DNA of 64,000 nt, taken from Tateyamaria sp. Alg231-49. GTDB lineage: Bacteria > Pseudomonadota > Alphaproteobacteria > Rhodobacterales > Rhodobacteraceae. Below the pieces are notes generated by a model. That model saw nothing but the letters and a program-made list of their open reading frames with translations. It was not told where the DNA came from and made no database searches. The DNA is taken from NCBI RefSeq assembly GCF_900143535.1, contig NZ_FRFA01000001.1, positions 39,552 to 103,551 on the forward strand, written 5' to 3'. How positions within the stretch are numbered: position 1 is the first letter of the stretch; each line of letters begins with the position of its first letter. This document shows positions 17,501-24,607 of this stretch, in pieces. A program made the position numbers and the translations under genes.

Positions 17501-18271
17501 ATGAGTTGGAAGCAATCGATTTTACTTTTAGCGCTCCAAACTCTGCTGTGGGTCGACGCCGCGGCTGCACAATCATTTGTTTCCGATGCAACCAGCAATT
17601 TACCAATCGCCAATGAAGTCAACATTGGCGGTGGTGGATGGGCGCAGATCTACAACCAAGCGGAGCTTGCCGCCTTTGCGATTGATGTCGTTGTTGCACT
17701 CGCGCTGGCGACACTGATTGCTTTGCACCCGGTCAGGCGTGCGGCGCGGTCGAAAACTATTGATTTCATCCTTCCACGTCTGTTTGCTTTTTACGCGCTG
17801 ATTGGAATGGTCGTTGGTTTTCTCGTGGATCAGCACGGTTACATCATCGGCTTTGTGGTGTTCGGCATCGGCGCTCTGTTGCGCTTCCGATCAAACCTTG
17901 ATGACCCGGTCGATACGGTTGAAATGATCCTTGTGACAGTGCTTGGGCTTTGCGTTGGGCTTGATTTGCCGGTCATGGCGATCCTGATTGGCGCTGTGAG
18001 TTGGGTGTTGATCTGGGTGAGCGGTCGCCGCTTGCCGATCGAATTGCGCCTGCAGGCCGACAGCATGGAACGGCTTGAGCATGCTTTGGATCGTGTTCAT
18101 CAAATTGCACGGCAAGAGCAGTGGAAAGAGGGCTATTTGCACCGATCGCACTCGAAAAACAGCGCGCGTTTGATTTTGCTGCTTCACGCCTCGATCGGAG
18201 AAGAAGGCGTCGAAACCGCATTGCAAAAAGGGTTGGATGGCGAGGGTCTGATCTGGAAAGTTGGCAACTAG
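17501..18271 (+). CDS. Membrane protein with signal peptide, DUF4956-like
   Basis: A 256-residue protein with a Sec signal peptide (about 1-23, ending VDAAAAQ), a short extracytoplasmic segment, and four or five transmembrane helices between about 50 and 175. The block GFVVFGIGALLRFRSNLDDP resembles the conserved core of DUF4956 proteins, and to a lesser degree of MgtC-like proteins. The C-terminal 80 residues are soluble and charged. The family assignment is tentative and the function unknown. The ribosome binding site is weak. It converges with the metallophosphoesterase gene, with six bases between the two stop codons. Confidence 0.65.
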   Translation: MSWKQSILLLALQTLLWVDAAAAQSFVSDATSNLPIANEVNIGGGGWAQIYNQAELAAFAIDVVVALALATLIALHPVRRAARSKTIDFILPRLFAFYALIGMVVGFLVDQHGYIIGFVVFGIGALLRFRSNLDDPVDTVEMILVTVLGLCVGLDLPVMAILIGAVSWVLIWVSGRRLPIELRLQADSMERLEHALDRVHQIARQEQWKEGYLHRSHSKNSARLILLLHASIGEEGVETALQKGLDGEGLIWKVGN

Positions 18272-18277
18272 GCCGCG

Positions 18278-19222
18278 CTAGCGCATCAGGTCCAGGCGCC
18301 TCAGCACACCGATGTCTTTGGGCAGCGATCCGAAATCAATGGCCCTTGCATAGTCAGGTCCGCGGCGTGCCTCGACATCGATTGTGCCGTCCGGTGATAT
18401 CGTCAGAATGGTTAGCGCGTGAGGCGCCCTGTCGCGTGTCCCGATCAAAGCCCGTGGTCCGCCGCCCAGACAGGCCTGACTGACATAGGCGACACCGTCC
18501 TTGTATCCCGGCCAGAATGCGTGGTGATGGCCGGACAGGTGAAGATCAACGCCCAGTTCCTGATATAGCTCTTCAAGTGCCGGATCACCGATGATCTCCC
18601 TTTCGCGTTTGATTGCGAAGGGAAAGAGGGGCAGGTGGCTGAACGTCACTGCTGTATTGGCTTGCGACATCGTGGTTTTCAGGCGGTTGTGTTGATCACC
18701 CCGCAAAGGCCCCAACGTGGTTGCGTCCAAAGAGGCAAAACGCACGCCACCGATTTCGAAGACGTAAAAGAATGGGTATCCAGCATCGTCGATGAACTTG
18801 AGGTCCGGTTTGCGATCTTCCCACTCGGCGGCAAAAATCCGTCTCTCTGCCGCAAAGGCTTCGTACGCGCTCGCATCATGATTGCCCGGAGTGACCGCCA
18901 GAGGAATCCCCGCGCGATCAAGCGGATCGCTGACAGTTTCGTGGAACGCAGCCCACATGCGCTTAACGTGCGCGTTGGACAACACCGGACTTCGCTGTCC
19001 TGCCACCATGTCGCCGGTGGAGATCACCAGATCTGGTTTTGTCTTAATGATCCAGTCCACTGCGCGGGACACGCGCGGCGCGTAGTCGGTGGAGCCATAA
19101 GAGCCATTGAGGTCTGAGATGACCACGACTTTTATTGGCTTGGCGCAAGAGACACCCGCCCAGCATATCAACAAAAGCGCGGCGAGAGATTTAAGCACCA
19201 CAGGCAATCTGTTGTTCGACAA
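18278..19222 (-). CDS. Extracytoplasmic calcineurin-like metallophosphoesterase
   Basis: A 314-residue secreted or lipid-anchored protein; the N-terminal hydrophobic stretch ends in AGVSCAKP. The metallophosphoesterase motifs are in order: VVISDLNGSYG (the usual D-x-H is D-L-N here), STGDMV, TPGNHDAS, FSHLPLF and SGHHHAF. These ligate two metal ions for phosphoester hydrolysis. The D-L-N change at the first motif removes one usual metal ligand and may alter metal use. The start overlaps the end of the upstream gene by 32 bases, so it is the last gene of a three-gene operon with a kinase-like and a phosphatase-like protein, all exported. Substrate unknown. Confidence 0.85.
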   Translation of the reverse strand: MSNNRLPVVLKSLAALLLICWAGVSCAKPIKVVVISDLNGSYGSTDYAPRVSRAVDWIIKTKPDLVISTGDMVAGQRSPVLSNAHVKRMWAAFHETVSDPLDRAGIPLAVTPGNHDASAYEAFAAERRIFAAEWEDRKPDLKFIDDAGYPFFYVFEIGGVRFASLDATTLGPLRGDQHNRLKTTMSQANTAVTFSHLPLFPFAIKREREIIGDPALEELYQELGVDLHLSGHHHAFWPGYKDGVAYVSQACLGGGPRALIGTRDRAPHALTILTISPDGTIDVEARRGPDYARAIDFGSLPKDIGVLRRLDLMR

Positions 19223-20621
19223 CCGCGCCGGTCAGAAAGAACTCCTTTGGGGACAGGTCGAAGCGGAGGTTACCCGCTTCACAGGTCGCTTTCAGTATCC
19301 CGGTGGCGAGGCTGGTGTTTTTAACGATCTGATCAATCTGCCCTTCGTTCAGACCCACAGACGCAGAAACCCATTCAAAGAGTGGACCCTTGGATTGGAG
19401 GTCCTGATCGAGCGCCACTAACTTTTGGTAAGTGTCCGCACTCATGTGCCGCAGCTTTTCGAGCATCTGAGTAGACTTCGCGAAATTGGCATATTGCACA
19501 CGCCCGCCGGCATCGTTGTCGTTAAGGTTTGTCCGGCGGATCAGTTTTGCTTGTGCTGGGACAGAGGCATCGCCGGGCTCGTGGTGCTTTGCCTTCTTAT
19601 GCTTCACCTCGCCGTTTTCTACCCAGTAGTAGTAGGGGGTAAAGTCGATGTTTCCGACGCGGTCTTGTTGGCTAAAGATGAAATCCATAACCACAATTTC
19701 CGACAGTTCTTTCATCCAGAAAACCATCTGTTCGGGAGCGGTGTCAGCCCCCAGATCACGGGCGATTTGTGGATCACGGGCGCCTTTGGCCAACCCGTCC
19801 GTTATTGCGTCGGCTAGTGGTTTTTCCGAGCGCAAAGCCAGAAAGGCGGGCGTTTCCTGAAAGTCGAAATTCTGTCCCTTGCCCCAGCCTGATTTTCTGG
19901 TGCCATTTATCTCTGAGCCATATCGGTGCCCCGGGCTTGATGTCAGTACCCCAAAGATTTGCTGCCGGTCCGAGGTAAACAACTCATCGGTTGGCGAATA
20001 CTTGTCTGGGTTCTGGTCCGCTGCCACAAGCATCTGCCAGCCGGCATTGTTCATACGCGCGCTGCGGTTATGCCCAGATATCGACAAACCTGGGCGCGCC
20101 ACTTCGCTCAGGTGCATTTGTGCATCCATCGAGCGCCAGACCGTGACGGGGACTTTGACCGTCGCGTCGAAGTACCGTGAAAAGTGGTAGTACAGCAAAG
20201 CGGACGGCGAGAAGGTTCCCGAAGTGCCGCTGGCATTCATCGTTGGCTTGAACTTTGCAAGGTCAGTCTTGGCGAGACCTTTTGCCGATTTTCCTTCGGT
20301 GCAGGCATTGCGTTCAAAGCCTGTGCGATCCATCGCGTAGTTGCCTTCCGAAACATCGTAGATCATCATCCCCGGAGAGGTGCTCCACGTCTTCGGGCAC
20401 AGGGCAACTGCCGGTGCATAGAGGTCGATCTGGCAAAAGGCGGTCTCTTCTTTGAGATCGCCGTTACTGTATTTCCCCCCCGGAATTTGGGCGATGCGTA
20501 CACAGCGTTCCGCCAATCCGTTTGGACTTTGAAAAGTGGTTTCGGTGCCGATCACGTCGTCTGACGCCAACAGCGGTGTGGTGGACATGAATACAAGTCC
20601 TGCGAGCAGTGTCAGGCGCAT
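19191..20621 (-). CDS. Exported protein with weak kinase-like motifs
   Basis: The ATG at 20621 has a GAGGG ribosome binding site and gives a 476-residue protein with a clear signal peptide (MRLTLLAGLVFMSTTPLLAS). I do not firmly recognise the family. Two segments recall atypical kinases of the Fam20/PI4K/HipA type: VVMDFIFSQQDRVGN, placed like a catalytic N-x-D-R/D-R loop, and later TNLNDNDAGGR, placed like a metal-binding D-x-G. The rest contains several Cys and Trp-rich exported-protein features. The open frame extends upstream of 20621 without a signal peptide; I rejected that longer form. The middle position in an operon with a phosphatase-like and a phosphoesterase gene makes a phosphoryl-transfer role attractive, but this is inference. 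Confidence 0.6.
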   Translation of the reverse strand: MRLTLLAGLVFMSTTPLLASDDVIGTETTFQSPNGLAERCVRIAQIPGGKYSNGDLKEETAFCQIDLYAPAVALCPKTWSTSPGMMIYDVSEGNYAMDRTGFERNACTEGKSAKGLAKTDLAKFKPTMNASGTSGTFSPSALLYYHFSRYFDATVKVPVTVWRSMDAQMHLSEVARPGLSISGHNRSARMNNAGWQMLVAADQNPDKYSPTDELFTSDRQQIFGVLTSSPGHRYGSEINGTRKSGWGKGQNFDFQETPAFLALRSEKPLADAITDGLAKGARDPQIARDLGADTAPEQMVFWMKELSEIVVMDFIFSQQDRVGNIDFTPYYYWVENGEVKHKKAKHHEPGDASVPAQAKLIRRTNLNDNDAGGRVQYANFAKSTQMLEKLRHMSADTYQKLVALDQDLQSKGPLFEWVSASVGLNEGQIDQIVKNTSLATGILKATCEAGNLRFDLSPKEFFLTGAVVEQQIACGA

Positions 20622-20643
20622 AGCAATCCCTCGGTTGATAGAA

Positions 20644-21300
20644 CTATTTCGGGCAGATAGCGGCGCGCTGTGCGTCAGAAATCGCAAGCGATGGGTCCAC
20701 TGAGAATTTGGCAAATTTCCCGTCTATCCAGCCGTCGCAACCTCCCGAGCACGGGGCACCGTTGCGCGCCTCGTTCCAGTAGTCTTTTGCCCGTGCTTCA
20801 GACCATCCGCAAAACTGCACAAGGGCCATGGCAGACAACGCGCCGGACGAATGTACGCCCCACATGCAATGCACCAGCACCGGGCCACTGTTGTTGACGA
20901 TTGCCTTGTGAACGTCCTTCATCACTGCCGCAGGCCGCGAAGACCGGGCTGATTTGTATTCGAGCGATCCAGCACCACAGGAGGTTGTTCCATACGACGT
21001 GTTCTTTCCAAAATCCGCATAGAAAGCTTCTGAAAAACCGGACTGACACAGGCTTTGTTTTTGCGGTTCGGACAGCCCGGTGCGCCCCTTGTCCCCGCCC
21101 TGAAATCCACCGCGATAGAGAACGCCGGACAAAACCGGTCGAAAGAAGGCCATTCCATCTGGCTGGCCAGACATCGACCGTACCATCATTGCTTTATCGC
21201 TTGGCCCGCCTGAACGCGCTGTAAAACCGTCGGCGGCCGTGACCGTCGGCAATAACAGTACAAACACGAGCCAGAAGTAATTTGGAATTTTTGCAAACAT
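20644..21300 (-). CDS. Exported tyrosine/dual-specificity phosphatase-like protein lacking the catalytic Arg
   Basis: A 218-residue protein (ATG at 21300; an in-frame ATG at 21312 sits too close to its GGGGGA site). It has an N-terminal signal segment (WLVFVLLLPTVTA). The fold markers of cysteine-dependent phosphatases are present: VLYRGGFQGG early, and PVLVHCMWGVHSSG with the P-loop Cys near residue 145. In active enzymes the loop reads HCxxGxxR; here the Arg is replaced by Ser (HCMWGVHS). That Arg is essential for phosphate binding, so the protein is probably a non-catalytic binder or uses changed chemistry. First gene of the three-gene exported operon, 22 bases before the next start. Confidence 0.7.
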   Translation of the reverse strand: MFAKIPNYFWLVFVLLLPTVTAADGFTARSGGPSDKAMMVRSMSGQPDGMAFFRPVLSGVLYRGGFQGGDKGRTGLSEPQKQSLCQSGFSEAFYADFGKNTSYGTTSCGAGSLEYKSARSSRPAAVMKDVHKAIVNNSGPVLVHCMWGVHSSGALSAMALVQFCGWSEARAKDYWNEARNGAPCSGGCDGWIDGKFAKFSVDPSLAISDAQRAAICPK

Positions 21301-21472
21301 CTTGAACGGCATCCCCCGTGGTTTGTGACGAACGCGGCGTTGGTAGCCTTTGCGTTTTCTACGTCAGCTTGTTTTTATAGCTCGGCGGCTTTAAGCAAGA
21401 CTACCGTATCACGAAAGCGTCACCAAGCAAGGCGTGCACCGTCTGTGCGTGGGGCCAACAAGGAGGACACTC

Positions 21473-21772
21473 ATGTTCAAAAAAATTTTGGTAACACTGC
21501 CTGCTTTGGCCGTTCTAGCGGCTTGCGACGAAGGCACAACAAGCCAGAGCGCTTCAAGCGCTGAACCCACTGCTGCCCAACAGGCATGTTTGCGGGACGT
21601 GACGGCCACAACGAACAATCCGGATGTTGTCCTTCTTGGTTCTGAATTCTCAGAGGCCGGTACGCTGGTGCGCGTCGGTGTAGGCCCCGACCGGGCGCCT
21701 TGGCAGTGCATCGCCTATAGTGATGGCACGACTGACGGCATCCAATCCCTGACGAACGAAGGCACGCTGTAG
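21473..21772 (+). CDS. Small lipoprotein with a CIAY-type domain
   Basis: Start at the ATG at 21473 with an AGGAGG ribosome binding site; 99 residues. The lipobox LAVLAAC gives a mature N-terminal lipidated Cys. The mature part contains two further Cys, SEFSEAGTLVRV and WQCIAYSDG. The same pattern (SEFSEAGTLV, then CIAY-DG) recurs in the gene at 22442, so these are paralogous domains about 60 residues long. Function unknown; an outer-membrane or periplasmic small lipoprotein. It is the first of four small same-strand genes. Confidence 0.75.
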   Translation: MFKKILVTLPALAVLAACDEGTTSQSASSAEPTAAQQACLRDVTATTNNPDVVLLGSEFSEAGTLVRVGVGPDRAPWQCIAYSDGTTDGIQSLTNEGTL

Positions 21773-21873
21773 TATTTTTTGAGTTTGCCCCGAGTGCTGG
21801 CGGCCGATGATCGGCCGCCACCTTGGCATGTCTCAACACCGCGAAACGTCTTAAAGCAATCAGAGGAAACGAA

Positions 21874-22170
21874 ATGAAAATCGTAAACCTATTGGTCGTT
21901 GGCGGAATGACCCTTGCCGTAGCCGCATGTGACGATGGCGCCAGCGCCCCCGGACAACCTGCCGTTGGCAGCAGCACAGACCTGAGCGCATTTCAGGGTG
22001 CAGGTGCGGGACAAGCCGAATTGGGTATTCAAAACCTTGGCTACGAACTGGTTCGCAGTGAAGGGTTGACCAGCTATTGGTTCAATCGCGAAACTGGTGC
22101 CTGTGCGGAAATTACGACGTCCGAAGGCGTCTATTCATCCGTTAACATGCTGCCAGCCGGAGATTGCTGA
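21874..22170 (+). CDS. Small lipoprotein, 98 aa
   Basis: ATG at 21874 preceded by AGAGGAAAC. The signal peptide ends in the lipobox LAVAAC. The mature protein is about 80 residues and has a single Cys near the end (ACAEITTSEGVYSS), then another at the C-terminus. It does not carry the CIAY motif of its neighbours, though the ending GACAEITTSEGVY may be a distant version. Its length and position within a run of small envelope genes suggest a shared envelope role; function unknown. Confidence 0.7.
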   Translation: MKIVNLLVVGGMTLAVAACDDGASAPGQPAVGSSTDLSAFQGAGAGQAELGIQNLGYELVRSEGLTSYWFNRETGACAEITTSEGVYSSVNMLPAGDC

Positions 22171-22205
22171 AGCCGCCCCATACTGGAATTCGGAGTTAAT
22201 CAGCC

Positions 22206-22385
22206 ATGCATTTTGACTTGGCCCACGCGATTGTCACGGTCGCGCTGCTTTTTGCCACTCTGTTTGTGCTGAAAAAGGTCGGCGTGATCACAGAAGGTGA
22301 AGAACGGAAATTCAGTTGGACCGCGGTCATCGCAATGGCCATCGTCGTCTTCATCCTGAATCTGATCTGGCCATATGGGCCTTAA
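22206..22385 (+). CDS. Small two-helix membrane protein, 59 aa
   Basis: A short open frame from an ATG at 22206 to TAA at 22383-22385, with CGGAG about 13 bases upstream. The product has two hydrophobic helices (about 8-22 and 38-55) separated by a charged loop (KKVGVITEGEERK). The strand, tight spacing to both neighbours (36 bases after the previous stop, 57 before the next start) and clean two-helix pattern support a real gene. No family recognised. Confidence 0.6.
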   Translation: MHFDLAHAIVTVALLFATLFVLKKVGVITEGEERKFSWTAVIAMAIVVFILNLIWPYGP

Positions 22386-22441
22386 TTGAGTGGACCGGAT
22401 TTGACCGCGACACAGAAACTGCGCCGACAGAGGTATCACAC

Positions 22442-23056
22442 ATGAAAAATTCTACACTTCACCTTGCTGCCGTCTTGCTTGCAATGAGTGGCGCACCCGC
22501 TTTGGCAATGACGGACGAAGAAGACGCGTGCATTGACGAACTCCGCCGAGTTGGTGGGCCAGATGGGCAATCCGGCATTATTGAAAGCTCTGAGTTTTCT
22601 GAGGCCGGTACTCTCGTCATGCTGCGTGATGGGGGCGGCAGTCTTTATCGGTGCATTGCCTACAAGGACGGTAGCATCGGAGAGATGACCGCAGTGGACG
22701 CAATGGATGACGGTGATGGCGCGTTGTCTGCTGAGGCCGGTGCGACGGCAAGCCAACGCGTGCAGTTCGATGCTGGTGCGACTGGCGCTGAACTGACTGG
22801 GTCACTCGCGCCGGGAGCGTCGGCACAGTACCTGATGGGCGCCAAGAACGAACAGTTTTTGTATGTGCGTGTCGCCCCCAAAAACGGCGCGTTGGACTAT
22901 GTCATCCGAAACCCCGATGGATCGGAACTGTTGGGGTTGATGACAGCTGATCAGGAATATCGCGGACAGCTTTGGCAAACCGGCGACCACATTGTCGAGG
23001 TCATAAACAGAGGTGCCTCAAACGTCGATTACAATGTCATCTTCGGAATTGAGTAG
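22442..23056 (+). CDS. Exported protein with CIAY-type domain and C-terminal beta domain
   Basis: ATG at 22442 with a GAGG upstream; 204 residues. The signal peptide ends at APALAM. Residues about 22-80 repeat the domain of the lipoprotein at 21473 (SEFSEAGTLV then YRCIAYKDG). The C-terminal half (about 100-204) has alternating beta character with YLMGAKNEQFLYVRV and GDHIVEVINRG, resembling the beta-sandwich pre-peptidase C-terminal or similar carbohydrate/inhibitor folds. The combination suggests a periplasmic binding or inhibitor protein. A hairpin follows. Confidence 0.7.
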   Translation: MKNSTLHLAAVLLAMSGAPALAMTDEEDACIDELRRVGGPDGQSGIIESSEFSEAGTLVMLRDGGGSLYRCIAYKDGSIGEMTAVDAMDDGDGALSAEAGATASQRVQFDAGATGAELTGSLAPGASAQYLMGAKNEQFLYVRVAPKNGALDYVIRNPDGSELLGLMTADQEYRGQLWQTGDHIVEVINRGASNVDYNVIFGIE

Positions 23057-23131
23057 TCTTTAAACCGGATCGTGAAAGGGTTGGGGCCTGCTTATCGCAA
23101 GAAGGTCCCGCCTTACACATTTCGTTCGATG

Positions 23132-23152
23132 AGAGGGGCGCTAAACCCCTCT
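23132..23152. terminator. Hairpin between convergent genes
   Basis: Arms AGAGGGG (23132-23138) and CCCCTCT (23146-23152) around a seven-base loop, located between the convergent exported-protein gene and the SpoIIAA-like gene, touching the stop of the latter. It may serve both directions. Confidence 0.5.
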
Positions 23153-23889
23153 TATGTCCTGATCCAAGCCTTGGCGTCTTCGAACTCGTCATTGTCAAAA
23201 ACCATAACTTCGGTCGGCATCAGGCCGCCAAACAGCTTTGCGCTTTTGCGTATCCAGTCGATATCTGTGACCAAGGCCAGCTTTGAAAACGTGGTGAAGT
23301 GCGAAAACCCAAACCGCATGTCGTCCCAAACTGCTCCCGCTGAATAGCCGTCAAAGTACTGGTCCAGAACACATAACAGTTTCAGCTTGTCATGTTCTTT
23401 TGCAGCCTCATCGATCAGCGGTACGAGGCTGTTTGAATAGTCCTGCGACGTGATTAACCCGGAAAAGCGCAGGGCAATGACATCTCTTGGAAAGCCTTCC
23501 ATTTGCGTGATCGCACCGGGGTGATCTTCTTCCATGGCGGCCCAGTTCAGCGCGTCCTCAAGGGCCTCTGATTTGAAACGCCTGATCTTCGCAGCCGTAA
23601 AAACATCAGCGAGAGGTCGTGCCAACGAAAGGAGAACGCTGTCGGTCACGAAGGCTACTTTTGGGACGATCTTGTGGCGGTCATGAACGAATGAAAGATG
23701 CGACTTCAATGCATCGAAACTGTCCCACATCGGGGCGCTGTCCGTCTTTATGACAAGGCTGGGGACTTTGTCATACTCGTTGATGTACCCGTTCATTGCC
23801 GCGACAAGGCCGTCGATATCTTCCTTAGAGATCGCTTGTTCGGGTGAAATCACCATGATGTTTTCACGGTCCCTTAGGTCCAGTTTCAT
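23152..23889 (-). CDS. Protein with two SpoIIAA-like (STAS-fold) domains
   Basis: Start ATG at 23889 with a GGGGGA ribosome binding site; 245 residues. Two tandem domains of about 115 residues are seen. The first has MKLDLRDRENIMVISPEQAIS and the second FPRDVIALRFSGLITSQDY. Both follow the SpoIIAA-like (PF11964) pattern in which a short beta strand is followed by helices and a conserved Trp-Asp-D-x-x-F region (AVWDDMRFGFSHF). The family has a STAS-like fold and unknown function, possibly lipid or small-molecule binding. A longer frame upstream adds a non-conserved hydrophobic stretch and was rejected. Confidence 0.75.
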   Translation of the reverse strand: MKLDLRDRENIMVISPEQAISKEDIDGLVAAMNGYINEYDKVPSLVIKTDSAPMWDSFDALKSHLSFVHDRHKIVPKVAFVTDSVLLSLARPLADVFTAAKIRRFKSEALEDALNWAAMEEDHPGAITQMEGFPRDVIALRFSGLITSQDYSNSLVPLIDEAAKEHDKLKLLCVLDQYFDGYSAGAVWDDMRFGFSHFTTFSKLALVTDIDWIRKSAKLFGGLMPTEVMVFDNDEFEDAKAWIRT

Positions 23890-24062
23890 TGGTCGATCCC
23901 CCTGTTTGAGAATGCGAGCGTACCATAAGCAGCGATTCTGCTGAACGGCCAACTGGGCGCATGGGATAACCAAGGCGGTGCCCATCAGAAACACTAGGCT
24001 TGAGTATTCTCGTGCGGGCAGCGCATGGTTGGGTTGATCAAAACCTAACGAGAGGAACAAAC

Positions 24063-24317
24063 ATGACGTTCGGAAGCATCATTGCAATGTTGATCATCGG
24101 AGCACTTGCCGGCTGGCTGTCGGGCAAGGTTATGCAAGGTCGCGGCTTTGGACTGATGGGCAACATAATCGTAGGGATCGTTGGCGCATTCGTGGCAGGA
24201 TTGATATTCCCGGCGCTCGGGTTTTCGGTTGGCGGTGGGCTCATTTCCTCAATATTCCATGCCACGATTGGCGCGATCATACTGCTGTTTATCATTGGGT
24301 TGATCAGACGCGCTTAG
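24063..24317 (+). CDS. GlsB/YeaQ/YmgE-family membrane protein
   Basis: An 84-residue protein made of three glycine-rich transmembrane helices (about 4-20, 30-50 and 58-80), with the signature GALAGWLSGKVMQGRGFG and GNIIVGIVGAFVAG. This is the transglycosylase-associated/GlsB family, often stress induced and of uncertain function. The ATG at 24063 is preceded by GAGAGGAAC. A single gene; the following 290 bases hold no gene. Confidence 0.9.
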   Translation: MTFGSIIAMLIIGALAGWLSGKVMQGRGFGLMGNIIVGIVGAFVAGLIFPALGFSVGGGLISSIFHATIGAIILLFIIGLIRRA

Positions 24318-24607
24318 AATTGGCTGCTGGCGGTGCGCCACACCAATTGGGTCAAAGCATGAGCAGCGGCGTGACAAAGTGCACACCAGTCAGCCTGACA
24401 GCATAGATCGCTTGCCTCAGCCCGCCTGACGCCCCTAAGCTCGGAGTGTTCTATTTAGCATCTAAGTCGTTTTTGAATGCGATATCTTGAGTGGCGGGGG
24501 ATTAACAGGACTCGGACAACGCAGATCAATCTTCGTCCGAAATTGGGTCCGGTCACACGGGGCGTAGCAAACTAAGCCCAGATGATCTGCAGGCCCAGCT
24601 GGCTGCG

